A stretch of 64,000 nucleotides of DNA, from contig NC_088303.1 in the NCBI RefSeq assembly GCF_032854445.1, forward strand, positions 4,471,501-4,535,500. Reading direction: 5' to 3'. The position numbers and the translations under genes are program-made. The notes under the pieces were generated by a model that was not told the DNA's origin, ran no database searches, and worked only from the letters and a program-made list of their open reading frames with translations. This DNA comes from Liolophura sinensis. Taxonomy: Eukaryota; Mollusca; Polyplacophora; Chitonida; Chitonidae. The first letter of the stretch is position 1; every line of letters starts with the position of its first letter. Positions 47,225-60,900 of this stretch are shown one piece after another.

Positions 47225-47562
47225 ACCTACTGGCCCCGATAGCACAGTTGGTAGATCCAGGGTTAATCCTGGGTCGTCACACCTGAGACCTTAAAAGAGG
47301 AAATTGTGTAACTTCCTCGCTTATTCAGCGTAAAAGGGAGAGTGCAACGACTGGTTGACCAGTGGCAGCGCAATGGAATTATGCGCCTTACGTGCCTTCG
47401 GTAAGTCGTCTCAGTGAAGCAGCACTAGACAAAAGAGCGGTGGAAATCCGTGCTGCAACAACGAGGCACATTTACATGCACTCTAAGGATTCCTTCGTCG
47501 TCATATGATTGTTGAGTACAACGTTAAACCCCCAGCATTCACTCACTCACTTATATACATCC
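47225..47562 (+). mobile_element. SINE family B, slightly shortened
   Basis: Plus-oriented: GGCCCCGATAGCACAGTTGG, an internal deletion at the anticodon-like part, CCTTCGGTAAGTCGTCTCAG, AAGCAGCACTAGACAAAAGA and a CATTCACTCACTCAC tail. A possible short duplication TATATACA/TATATACA flanks it. Confidence 0.9.
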
Positions 47563-47631
47563 AGACATTGACACTTTTCATGTGTATCTGTGATGGTATA
47601 ACACACAGTACCACTTATAAAGTGAATCTTA

Positions 47632-47740
47632 CATTTATTTATTTATTTGGATGGTGTTTTATGAAGTGGTAAATAATATTTCACTTATACGATGGTGGAC
47701 AGCATTATGGTGGAAGGAATTCGAGTAAAATCCAGAGGAA
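47632..47740 (-). mobile_element. SINE family A fragment
   Basis: Minus-oriented tail and body: TTTATTTATTTATTTGGATG, AATATTTCACTTATACGATG and GTGGACAGCATTATGGTGGA. Then similarity is lost. Confidence 0.75.
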
Positions 47741-48304
47741 ATCGATAAATCTGAAATGACTGAAGCTCTGTGGCTCCAGGTAGGCCTAATGTGTGTACTG
47801 TATATGGACCTCGCTCTTCAAAGATTGTTTACTTTGGTCACCTACATATTTGATTAAACTGGCATTATGAAATCTTATCAACAATCCAGTTCAGACTGGA
47901 TTTAATCTTTACAATTGTTGATCATTGATCCAAATAATCGTTGTTATCTGAGACCACGCGAGTTTCAGACTTATCAGCATGTGATAAACTGAGTCATATT
48001 TATATAGCCAGTGTGGTCCTATGCCAAAAAAAATAATAATTTGTTAATTTTAAAAGAAAGTCTGAATGCGGCTAGAATGTATTCTGTTATTACAACACAA
48101 TACTGTGTCATATTCAACGTAGTATCCTGTTAATCAATACAATCATGATAAAAATTTAGAAACACGTCCCTGTCCAAGAATGAGATTGAACCCACGACCT
48201 AACGATTGAAAGATATGCATGTTATAAACCACTCAACCGATCGTCCACGGTCCATCACCGAAATCCCTCTAGAACTCTGTATCGAGTATATTTGTATCGC
48301 ATGT

Positions 48305-48372
48305 TCAAGCCGACAATGGTCGTTGTCATACGACTGAAAGTTTGTTAAGTACGACGTTAACCCCCAAACATA
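48305..48372 (+). mobile_element. SINE family B tail fragment
   Basis: GTCGTTGTCATACGACTGAA and GTTAAGTACGACGTTAACCC match the 3' end of family B. The head is missing. Confidence 0.6.
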
Positions 48373-48769
48373 CATATTTACATACACCCACAATTCCCGG
48401 AAATGTGACTGTCTTGATAACCAACGGCCGATAAGAAAAAAACCTCGAATGATCAAATGCTCTCTGGCCGCCATAGCATTGGCGTCTGTCAGCATAGACA
48501 CGGCCTGCTAACTGACAACAGCTTATGTTCACCAACCTCAAAGTGGTCATAACTGGTTTTGCCATAGTTTGGCGCTCAGCGTGCCGGCAGTCTTAAAATT
48601 CAACATGGCCTTCCAGTGAGGTAGCAATATAAATGCGTCGGCATCGTCTCTCGCCTGCTACATCGATGTGATCTCGCCGAAATGTTGAAAGCTTCGTTTA
48701 ACCACCAAAGGATATAAACAAATGTATTTATTTATTTGGTTGTTGTTTATTCCATGTTGTCGAGTAGAA

Positions 48770-48950
48770 AGTATTTATTTATTTATTTGATTGGTGTTTT
48801 ACGCCATGCTTGAGAACATTTCACATACATGACGGCGGCCAGCAGTATGGTGAGATGAACCCGGGCAGAGCCTGGGAGAAACTCACGACCATTCACAGGT
48901 TGCTGCAAGACCTTCGCACGTACGGCTGGAGAGAAAGCCGGCATAAGAAC
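48770..48950 (-). mobile_element. SINE family A, 5'-truncated
   Basis: Minus-oriented from TTTATTTATTTATTTGATTG through ATGACGGCGGCCAGCAGTAT, ACCCGGGCAGAGCCTGGGAG and CTTCGCACGTACGGCTGGAG to GAGAAAGCCGGCATAAG. The tRNA-like head is absent. Confidence 0.88.
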
Positions 48951-51136
48951 AGACATAATCGCTTCTACAAATTAAATAGCCTTTAAGTCGACCGACCCAC
49001 AGGATTAAAGACTGTTGACTAAATAACATGTATATAATCATTTCCATGTAACTGTTATTGGTTCTGCACCAGTTCCATTCAAGTGCTTACGCAATCCCGC
49101 AATTAACCGTTGTTTATAGCTCAACTTATCCTGCCGAATACATATAAAAAAAACAACAAAAAAAACACACACACAAAAAACCCCGCTAATTACCACTTCC
49201 ACAATGACATGCCAACCTGTTTTGGCATTTCGTCAATGTTTCTATTACTAACTAAGGGGCACGACGTTCTGTTTAACAGGTCACTGAATACACAGTAAAA
49301 AGCTAATACACATCATCAAGTCAAAGGCAGACGAAATTCTTGGCTCAGTGTCTATTGCTATTGAGAGAAACACGATGACTTTTAATCTGGCCTTCCCTTA
49401 CCTAGATTACAAAGCTTTCTCACTGCATGTAAATGGAGAGGCGTCTAAAACCCTATAAATTTTCACAAAATTGCATTGTTGTTTAGCGGCGTGTTTCACT
49501 TATACAACGGACCTAAGGTTTGTAGGCAGAGGAAGTTAAGTGTGATGTGGGGAAACCCATAGTAATTGCCAGCTTTAACGGATAAATCTCCAGACTTACA
49601 GCCGCAGCCAAACCAGCAAGTGCTGCTCCCAGTCTGAAACCTGATTGGCTGAAACCCGATGGAATGTTATGACCTCCTTCGTCATCGTTATCTCATTAAT
49701 ATCCAAATCCCCTGAACGCGCGATTCGGTTTGTTAGACTTCATTACTCTTGGTCAAGCACAAAAAAATACGAAAGACAATTTTATGGTCAAGCCTAGAAC
49801 ACTTTCTAAAATGTACAAACAAAAGAACGGCCACAATGTATATCAGTGATTACTCATAGCCCATGGGTGGTTCTACCTTTTTATTTTTCATATAACCGCC
49901 TTATTCATACAACCCTACTAAACCACATGCTACATCTACCTGCATCTCAACCGTCACCTACCGAATACATATTAAATGCTTGTTCCTCGGATAAATAAAT
50001 CCTTATACTGTACTACCTATAAGTAATTTGGAAAAATATAAATCTATATATACTAGGATATAAAGAATCTAATCCACTACATTACTAGCATTCAATTGTC
50101 TTAATAATGAACACTGAATGCTAAATTTGAATAGAAACAATGAAATCAATGAAGGCAAAAGCTAAAAAATATCATTTTGAAAATACACGTTTACAATGGA
50201 ATAATCTTGTGCATATTAGTACAACGATCATTTTAAATACATATAACTGTATGCTTATCGATATCATGCCAGGGCTCTGTTGTACAAAAGCTGCTAGGTT
50301 TCTACGCCAAATCGTTGGAAAATATTACAATTACCAGGGCCCTGTACAAAATACATAACATTTCTTTCTAACAACTATTTAACAACACAGTTTAGTGATG
50401 ATTTCATATGATAATGTTGAATACCCGCACCATAAATAATGTAAGAGCTTGTTAGTGTAAAGGATACGCTAGTACGTATTCAGGGGGTTATCACTGGCGT
50501 CTTGCCAGAAAACAACTCGATATATTTGTTACATTCAGCATTTTTGTTTGAAAAGGGCAGAAAGTCAGTTTATGAAATTAAAGATTTGACTGGTCACAAA
50601 ATAAATATATGAATACGGTGCATCCACAGCAGACGAATATATCACTATCAGAAATCAGAAGTGTGTGAAAGTGACAGTGAGTGAATCTGCTAAATGCCTT
50701 ATCCTAGTAACAACTGGTAGAGTACATGACATTCATACACAAACATGGCGGGAGACATGAGATCTCAGATGGCATTTTTGATACTTGTAAGTTCAAGATA
50801 GCATTGTTGAAGGCAGTTTTACTGACACCTTAAAATTTAAAGCTAGAGACAAGAACATTTCATTTAACTGTCCAATGTATAAAACGAGACAACAAATGCA
50901 ACTTCATGAATACGCCCTACACAATGTTAATAACTGGCCGCTTTTTTAAACTATGCCATTAAAATCTTTGAAGATGTGAATTTTTGATAGCTGCAGAAAC
51001 ATTTTTGATATTTTGCAGGTACGGTATAAATATTGAAATTATGTTTATGTATAAAGTTAATACTGCAATAGATAACTGCACATTCCGTTTTAATATTAGA
51101 GAGTTTCTTCTTGGTTCTGAATAGTGTTCATTCAAT
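48951..51136. other. AT-rich intergenic stretch without a supported gene
   Basis: This lies between the PIPOX 5' end and the GSS 3' end. It contains an A-rich/CA-rich run at 49143-49180 but no ORF with splice signals, no tRNA or rRNA gene and no strong repeat. Short ORFs here have random composition. Confidence 0.6.
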
Positions 51137-51488
51137 TTATTCGTTCACAGTGCAGGCCCACATTCACAAAACTTTGTAAATCTATTGATCATAGTTTTGC
51201 TCGTAAATGAGGTGGGCGTCGCCTTATTCATTCACAGTGCAGGCCCACATTCACAAAACTTTGTAAATCTATTTATCATAGTTTTGCTCGTAAATGAGGT
51301 CGGCGTCGCCTTATTCGTTCACAGCGCAGGCCCCCATTCACAAAACTTTGTAAATCTATTTATCATAGTTTTGCTCGTAAATGAGGTGGGCGTCGCCTTA
51401 TTCATTCACAGTGCAGGCCCACATTCACAAAACTTTGTAAATCTATTTATCATAATTTTGCTCGTAAATGAGGTCGGCGTCGCCTTAT
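51137..51488. repeat. Four-copy 87-bp tandem array
   Basis: Copies begin near 51141, 51228, 51315 and 51402 and share TGCAGGCCCACATTCACAAA, ACTTTGTAAATCTATTTATC and TCGTAAATGAGGTGGGCGTC. The 29-codon period keeps one frame open, giving an apparent 117-aa repeat ORF that I do not regard as a gene. The array lies about 335 bp beyond the duplicated end of GSS. Confidence 0.93.
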
Positions 51489-51822
51489 GGGACTATGACC
51501 TACACAACCTTAGAAATATGCAATGCAAAGACTTGTAAAATGGCCCCAGAACTCGACCAATCAAGAAATGATATCCCAGATACCTTCTGTAAAGCATCAA
51601 CAGTTCACCACCAAGAGCAGACACCCCTTTTGAAATTTGCAGAAATAATTTTAAAAAGTCTGAAATGCACTACGACAATCATAAAATTTAATTCTCATAT
51701 AACTTATAATGATTTGTATGCTGCTATACGTCATTGCACTAACGTAAGGGGAGAAATTGATTTGTAAAATCCTTATAAAATTGGTTGTTGTTTTCCATAA
51801 CATGTTAAAACGTCGCAGTAGA

Positions 51823-51950
51823 TTAGTCTATCAGGTAGGGTGAGTCTATTCCAGCAAATCCAGCCGCCACTCCTCCCTCATTGGTGTTAGTCTATCAGGT
51901 AGGGTGAGTCTATTCCAGCAAATCCAGCCGCCACTCCTCCTTCATTGGTG
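51823..51950 (-). repeat. 64-bp tandem duplication of the end of GSS coding sequence
   Basis: Units 51887-51950 and 51823-51886 are identical except for one base. The first is the last 64 bp of the GSS coding sequence including its TAA. The second follows directly after the stop and lies in the 3' UTR. The single difference would be silent (Glu GAA versus GAG) in the coding frame. Confidence 0.95.
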
Positions 51951-54900
51951 CCCAGTGTCTTGGTTCGCAGGAGGTGACCAACCTGTCTGTTCTCCACCAC
52001 AGTACTGCCATTCCTGAAACAGTCCATGCTCAGTCATCTAGCGTTTATTAGAATGACTGTCATGTTAAACTGGAGCTACAACACACGTGAAGTGCACAAA
52101 CCTCCCCTAAAGCTGAATGTACGGCTGCACCATAGTTTGCTTTTCACAACAACACCACTAAACCACATGGCATAATAAATGACATATTCATTATTATTAT
52201 TTATTTTATTTATTTCGTTGAAGAATTTGTCACTTAATTATGGCGGTCAGATATATTCATGGTCAAACCACCAACCTGAGGGGGCAAATATAGTTCTTAA
52301 AACTTGCTATCACTGGAAACGTGGAATTTATGATAAAATTTCAATAATATACAATAACACGGTCAGAATACACAGAAATTAACGAGAAAAGAAAAAAGTT
52401 GACATACATCTGATGAAGTATAAAATAAAAGTACAGGAACATTTAGCAATGTTAACCCTGCACCAAAGCTGGAATTTGAGGGCTTGTAACAATTTGGGCT
52501 TTCAACAATTTGGGTGTTTAACAATTTGAGACCAGACACAGTAGCCCGACACCTGGCTGATTAGAGCTGATGTGGTAATGTACTTCATATAGTCCTGGAT
52601 ACTGCACACAAAGTCAGCAAGTACATGTACCAGATCAGGTATGAACCCAGGTTTGCAGCTCATGAAAACGAGGCCTCAACCATTGTATTTGTCTGAAGCT
52701 ATTTAGAGCCTTACCCTATAAACACGCCATAAATGCCCAATTCACATAAAACACCAGACAGCTGAACTGGCGCGCCGGCCTTGAGAAGGTAATTCTTCTG
52801 GGCTGGAGGAAAGATTCTTTCCATCATAATATATGCTGATCGCTCTTCAGTATTCTTTACTCTGTTCAACTCCATGATGATATCATCTCCATATAAATTA
52901 TTTCCTGTAAAGTGTACATGTATATTTGAATGAGCTATTCGTTCATTTATTACTGGAAGACGTTATGCATACGTCTGTCATTCCATCCACCCCTCCCTTA
53001 GGATATACACACAAGAATTCTTGTACAATACTACACTGTACAACACTTCAAGGTAGGAAATAAACGCATGACAATGTGCCTTTGTCCAGCAAAGTTTAAC
53101 ACTCATAGTGAGTCATACATGATAAATCATAAAATTCAAACTGTAATTGAATACTTAATGATCTACCATTTCAAACAAAAAAAAAATACTTTCATTTATC
53201 GCTACAATATCATAAAAATAGCAAAGCATTAAAAACAGGGTTATACGTTATGTAATTCATATACTGGCTAAAAGGTGGCCTTACAAAGTTACAATGAGGA
53301 GAAATGTTACATACCTCCCCCTTCTCGCTGAGGCTTCATGACAAAATGGTCTGGATGTTTCATTGCCATGGCAACAGTTTTGTCACCTTCTGGATTCTGT
53401 AACCAGTAAACAAATATCCATTGTACTGAAAATATAACCTGAGGTCTTAGTTAATTTTATTATATTATATTTTATGGCAGTCTGCACAGGTTTATAATCA
53501 GAAGAAATCTTGTAGAGCCCATCACTTTTGTCCAGGTATCTGACAGGCCTCCTGCCATAAACATGCAGAAAAACCATCTGGATTGTTTGAGGAGCATTCA
53601 ATATTAGTACCCAGTGAGACATAAAACTGAGCGCCTGTAGAGCGTTGTTAAGAGAGCTACTAGTTTTAGAGAACTATAATTACAGACAAGTAGAATTTGT
53701 TGCTGAACACCAGTATTGGTTTTTGACCACCAGTACATATGTCAGTGACAACAAGCACTTGTTAGTGACCACCAGTACATATGTTAGTGACAACCAGTAC
53801 TTGTTAGTGACCACCAGCACTTGTTAGTGACCACCAGCACTTGTTAGTGACCACCAGTACTTGTTAGTGACAACCAGTACTTGTTAGTGACAAACACAAC
53901 TTGTTAGTGACCACCAGTTCATTTGTTAGTGAAAACCAGTACTTGTTAGTGACAACCAGCACTTGTTAGTGACCACAAGTACTTTTTAGTGATCTCCAGT
54001 ACTTGTTAGTGACAATCAGTACTTGCTAGTGACCACCAGTACTTGTCAGTGATCTCCACTGCTTGTTAGTGATCTCCAGTACCTGTTAGTAACAACCAGT
54101 ACTTGTTAGTGATCTCCAGTACTTGTTAGTGACCACCAGTACTTGTTGATAACCTCCAGTACTTGTCAGTGACAACCACTACTTGTTAGTGATCACCAAT
54201 ACTTGTTAGTGACAACCAGTACTTGTTAGTGATTACCAGTACTTGTTAGTGACCACCAGCACTTGTTAGTGATCACCAGTACATATGCTAGTGACAACCA
54301 GTACTTGTTAGTGACAAACATGCCTTGTTAGTGGCCACCGGTACATATGTTAGTGATCATCAGTACTTGTTAGTGATCTCCAGTACTTGTTAGTGACAAC
54401 CAGTACTTGTTAGTGACCACCAGTACATATGCTAGTGACAACCAGCTCTTGTTAGTGACAACCATTACTTCTTATCAACAACCAGTACTTGTTAGTGACC
54501 ACCAGTACTTGTTAGTGGTCTCCAGTACTTGTTAGTGATCTCAAATACTTGTTAGCAACAACCAGTGCTTGTTAGTGACCACCAGTACATGTTAGTGACA
54601 ACCAGTACACAGGTCAGTGACGACCAGTACTTGTTAGTGACCACCAGTACATATGCTAGTGGCATCCAGTTCTTGTTAGTGATCTCCAGTACTTGTTAGT
54701 GATCTCCAGTACTTGTTAGTGACAACCAGTACTTGTTGGTGACAAACACAACTTGTTAGTGGCAAACAACAGTTGTTAGTGACCATCAGTACTTGTAAAT
54801 GAAAACCAATACTTGTTAGTGATCTCCAGTACTTGTTAGTGACAATCAGTACTTGCTAGTGACCACCAGTACTTGTCAATGATCTCCACTATTTGTTAGT

Positions 54901-57900
54901 GACGACCAGTACTTGTTGGTGACCACCAGCACTTTTTAATGACCACCAGTACATATGTTTGTGACAACCAGTTAGTGATCTCCTCTACTTGTTAATGACA
55001 ACCTGTACTTGTTAAAGAACACCAGTACTTGTTTAGTAGCCACCAGTCCCTGATATTTAACACCAGTACTCAAACATTTGAACTTGATAATGAACACCTG
55101 TAGTTGACAGTGAACACCAGTACCAGATCTAGAGTGTAGAGTCCCGCAAATGTCCTCCTCAGTTTCCTGACCTCTTCCTCATCTCTGATAAACCTCTCCA
55201 GCATCCCTGGTCGTGCCAACACTTCCTGGATTTTCTTACTGCCGGCTAGGTGCGACTGTACAGAGGGACATTTGATGGCCAAAGATCGCTCCATCTTCAG
55301 TTTGGCTTCCCACTCCTAGGCAATAAAGGAAGGAACACAAACACACAGACGGATGACACAACCGATGCTTTGTTAAGGTTTATATAAATATACACAATCA
55401 CAGGCCAGGAAGGAAAAAATTTGTCAAGATTCAGTTCAAATTTCTAGACTTTTCCAGATCCAAACTGCACATTTTCCAGGCTTTTCCAGATCCAAATTGC
55501 ACATTTTCCAGGCTTTTCCAGATTCAAACTGTACATTTTCCACGCTTTTCCAGATCCAAACTGCACATTTTCCCGGCTTTTCCAGATTTAAACTGTACAT
55601 TTGCCAGGTTACTTGGAACCAAACTTCTACAGTTATACAAGCTTCAAGCACAGTAAAATGATCTTATTACAGGAGCTGAATATTCTCATAATTATGCCTG
55701 TGCATCCGGCCATTTCAAAAACGACAAAAACACCTGATTTTTCAGGCTTTTCAAAATTCAGTCACTTTTAATTTCCAGGGTTTTCAAGGTTTTCAAAATC
55801 CTGTATGAACCGTGACAGTTATATGGCTGACACATCTGGTGGTTTAATTGCTGTCAGGTGTTCATACATGGATACTATTTGACATTTTGTGCATTTATTT
55901 GTCATATTTGCATTAAACAGCCTTGGAGTCACTACATTTTCCCCTTCACAATGACAGACAAATTTATGGATGACAGAAAACAGTGTAGGTTGAGAAGAAA
56001 ATTTATAAGATGCGACAGGCGTTATCGCCTTTCTAAATGTTGCAGATTCTTACAAGACAGCATGCAAATAAACTGAACAGATCTGTAAATCAGTATTTGG
56101 CAAAAATGAACCACTGTCTTTGGGATAAAGAACTGCAAGAATATGGGTACATTCATTTATTTCATTGAATTATTTATTTCATTATTTGATAGGTGTTTTA
56201 CGCAATACTTAAGAATATTTCACTTATATGACGACAGCTAGCATTATGGTGGGAGGAAACTGGACAGAGCCTGGGAGAAATCCACGACCTTCCATAGGTT
56301 GCTGACAGACCTTCTCACATACAGCCGGAGAAAAAGCCATTATGAGCTGGACTTGAACTCAAAATGACTGCCTTGGTGTTCCTGGTTCTTTATTTCATTG
56401 GTGTTTAATGCTATACCCAAGAATATGAATATGTGTAAAATTATGTGATGGCAGTCCGGTTTTTAGATAGACAAAACCTAAAGGAAACCAGTGACCTTCA
56501 CTAATGACCTTCACAAGGTACCTGACAACCTTCCAACTTGAAGCCTTAACCGTAAGAAAGAGATAAAGAACTGGATACAAACATTTGAGCTCTATGGTTA
56601 AGGTTCTGACAGTCTCAGCTAGCCTGAACTGTCTCATGCAGGCAGGGCCCCTACAGGCAAACATACAGACAATATTTTCTGTTTTAATTCAATCAAATGA
56701 AGTTAGTAGAAAACCTTGCTAATTTGCAGGTGCATATGCTTACTTTGTTGGAGGGGAAATCTGTGGGCACATAGCCACACCTGAAGTATACCACAGCTAT
56801 CTCTATGCCATCTCTGCAAAAACAGAAGGCTATCAATATGTATAGATACAATGTTCCACAATCTGATGATAAATTCATGCATAAGTTAATATTTCATCCC
56901 AGATGGCCACAGTAACATTTCATTTATGTAAACAATACTCCATCCAGCTGTCAATATTCTACCCTGAGGGATCTTGTTTCGTTCCTTTCATGTGCATTCT
57001 CAGGATTTGACCATAGATGTAGAGAGACATAATGACTGACAATCATGGAGTCACCAAATTACTGACCCAATCCTCCAATCATGGACAAAATCACAGACAC
57101 AATCCTTCATCAGAGATTTAATCACCCAGTTAATGACTCAATTCTCCATTCATGGACAAAATCACAGACACAATCCTTCATCAGATATTTAATCACCCAG
57201 TTAATGACTCAATTCTCCAATCATGGACAAAATCACAGACACAATCCTTCATCAGAGATTTAATCACCCAGTTAATGACTCAATCACCCATTCACTGACT
57301 CCATTACAAATCAATGACTCAAATACCAAATCAATGACTCAATTACCCAAATCACTGATTCAATTAACAAATCACTGACTCCAGTAGCAAATCACTGATT
57401 GAACTACCAATTCACTACTGCCCCAATACCCTTCCCGTTTTCATACATACTATGCATGCCCCACAAGATAATACTTGTACATGATAGTATATATACACTG
57501 TGTACTCACATCGTCAGACTTCTGTCATCTGTTAACTCAGCATTCTCATAAATCTGCATGAAGTTTCTCCTGATCACCCTGATGGAAGGGTTAATGGCGT
57601 GAATTTTGATCTCCAGCCATCGCTGGTCAAACACGTTCCTGGAAACCGGCTCCACAAGAAACAAGACAGCAGCACTGGGATGACACACGACATGCAGTGA
57701 ACATTTCAGGTAGATCATAAACAAACTCAGGTCAAATCTTAAATACATACAGAACAAGAAAACAGTTCTGGTTTATATAATGTTACTGGGTGGGGTGTGT
57801 CATGCCTGGTGTCTTTGACATAATACTTTAATGGTGGCAGCACTTTATATAGACATAGGTAGTGTTAGACCTGTAAAGGAAGTTACCTCCCTTGAAAAAT

Positions 57901-60900
57901 TTAACCTTTCCACTTCAATAATCTATTTTTTGGAGGTAAATTAAATGTTTCAGAATATGTGGTGTTATATAAATGTGTACAAAGTCTGGTTTTCTCCTGT
58001 CATACTGTGTTACTCTCATGTATTGATCATAATGCTGCATTTAAATGAACTAAATTTACAAATTTATTTTGTAACAAATTTTTGATTGTATTTTACTAGG
58101 TCCTACATAGTCCAAGAGCTAGCTGAGATTTGACATGAAAGCTATAAAAGCTTTAGGGGCCTCTGTGGCTCTGTTAGTTAGCGCGCTAGCGCAGCGTAAT
58201 GACCCAGGAGCCTCTCACCAATGCGGTCGCTGTGAGTTCAGGTCCAGCTAATGCTGGCTTCCTCTCCGGCCGTACGTGGGAAGGTCTCCCAGCAACCTGC
58301 GGATGGTCGAGGGTTTCGTCGGGATCTGCCCGGTTTCCTCCCACCATAATGCTGGCCACCTTCGTATAAGTGAAATATTCTTAAGTACGGTGTAAAACAC
58401 CAATCAAATAAATAAATAAATATAAAAGCTTTGTCTGATGAGGTACAGGTAGCCTGCCTGACTGTATAAACCCTTGTCTTAAGTGCAGCCAGTGGTGGGT
58501 GGGGTAATGGGGCGCTTTCAAATTACCTCTCAATTCAGTGTTATTTGATCTAGCATCTATAAGGCTGACACCAATGCTACATAGTGAGGAAAATCACACT
58601 AATTATGAATCTGCAAATTAAGACAAAATTTTACAGTGGACTCTTATGACCAGACTAATTAAGGATTTATTTGACATAAACCCATAACATTAAAATCAGA
58701 TGTAAAATGTCGAGCATAGTCTAAATAGCAAGAATCGCCAACTTAAGACAAGATTATGTGGTGGAAAGGTCGCTTAAGGCAAGGGCAAAGATCAATTTGC
58801 TTCAAATGACCCTTGATGCTACTTAATGAACAAAGATCCTACAGAACTGAAAATTGGTGGAAAATGTAGAGTTTGATCTTGTCATCATCAACTTAAGACC
58901 AGATTATACAGTGGAAAGGTCACTTAACACAAGATCAGAGGTCAATTCACACTGAATGACCTTTGATTCTACTTTAATTGACATGCATGTTGAAGCTGCA
59001 GTTCAGAAGACAGGTGAGAGATAGCTGCAAAGACAGCATCCGATTAATGTCCACGTTTACTCTAGCTCTATGACGTCAAAGGTATTTTCTGAATAATAGT
59101 CTGAGCAGCAGCCTATGCCAGATAAAACTTGTGGACTTTGGCGATTCTAAAGGACGGAATGGAAGAGGTCACGTGCCCACCCTTTCGTGTCTAAAACAAA
59201 ATGGCTGCCCAACCTTAAAGCATTGGGGAAAAGGTCATTTTTGGCCAATTCGCTACTGACCAGTAAAGCCTAGTTGTACAAAAAAAGGTCATGAAAGCTC
59301 TGAAGAAATACTCAGACTTCCTGGAAAGCTGAAAATTATGCAGATCCAACGGATACAAGATCTTTTGTTTTAATTAATGTACCTGCATTGCACGCATACC
59401 TCTGATTTCCGTAGAGCTTCCAAGCATCAACCAACCCTTGAGCAAGCCCAGTGGCGGCACCATTATCAGGAAGCTATCAAATATACCAACAATTTAATGA
59501 TTCTACAGATCACATTTAATAATTCTATCACAGAATTGTTCAAATCTAACAGGCATAGAACATCCTTCACAACTCACATTTTTTTAATTGTGATAATAGC
59601 ATTCCTGTTTAAAATAATTCCAGCACAATATAAATGTTTATTTACATATCCAGTACTCTAGCCTACAGAAACTTTGTAGAAGGTAGCTCAATGACAACTT
59701 ACTTATGGAGTCTTGAATTATTGAAACAGTAAACAGACTGAATAAACAGTCCAAAACATTACAGATTTGTTGCGATATGTGTTTACACCAGAATTTTGAG
59801 AAAATCTTACGTTTGATTGATGATTCATAACTCCACACAATTCCAATGTATACCTGCAAACAAGGAAAACATTTCAGTTAGCTTGATTATATGCTGAACT
59901 TCTAAATTCCAGTGCTTTCTAAATTTGCAACCTGTGCTTGTACATGTCAAAACAATTAAGTCACAAATCCATAGGTGAAGTCAAAAATCTAATAGTGAAG
60001 TCATAAATATACAAAAAAGTCAAACATCCACAAGTTCTAAATCTGCAACTGAAGTCACAAATCTACCAGTAGATTTATAAATCTACCAGTCGAATTATAA
60101 CTCAACAAGCAAAGTCACAAATCGGCAGGTAACCATGAATCTATATGTGTGGACTAACAAACCTATGGACAGAGGTTAGCTGGGTGGCCAGACCTCCGAA
60201 GCTGGAAGCCATTGTGTTGAACTCAATCTGTTTAATGCTGGGTTTAGAAGGGTCCTTCACGTCCACCATGTAGTCACTTCGGTTCAGGTTAAGGACAATC
60301 GGCTGAAAGGCAAAAAACCTGGTTGGTGAAAGACACTAAATTTATTAAAAAAAAGACAAACTTTTCGGGAAAAAAGATTAACTTTGTATGCATGATTTAC
60401 TTAACCACACCTGAAATGTAGCATCTTCGTCTACATGTATGAGAGAAGAGACTTCCCTCCATATTCACCTATTACCACTATTTATATTCAAGAGGAAACA
60501 ACAAAAACTTCAATGAAGTACAAATCAATTTATTTATTTATTTAATTTGTGTTCTACACCTTACTCAAGAATATTTCATTTACGAGACATCAGTCTGCAT
60601 TACGGTGGGTGGAAACTGGGCAGAGCCCATGTGATGAAGTACACACCAAAGGTAAGAGAATCAAAAACTGTCCAGGAATTAGTTTAATACATTTTTTAGT
60701 GTTTTTTGACCAAGTTACTAGTATTTAAAATACTGGATTCTACATTGGCCACTTGGGACCATGATGAGTCCAGTGACCTTACAGGACATGTTTACCATTT
60801 AAAGACTTTATATGCCCTGATTCCTAAATGTACATGTAGTCTCATGAATTCAGAACTTTGAGAAAATCTTGAAACAAAAGAAAGACCAAAACTACGTATA

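Noticed and set aside
51185-51538. 117-codon repeat ORF
   Set aside because: It is explained by the 87-bp tandem repeat period. No splice signals and no gene context.
55436-55651. 71-codon minus-strand ORF rich in Trp and Lys
   Set aside because: Read-through of the 32-bp repeat in three successive frames; it does not match GSS.
58156-58250. tRNA gene
   Set aside because: The A- and B-box-like parts belong to the head of a SINE with body, tail and target duplications. The same holds for the heads of the family B copies at 41.7, 43.9 and 47.2 kb.
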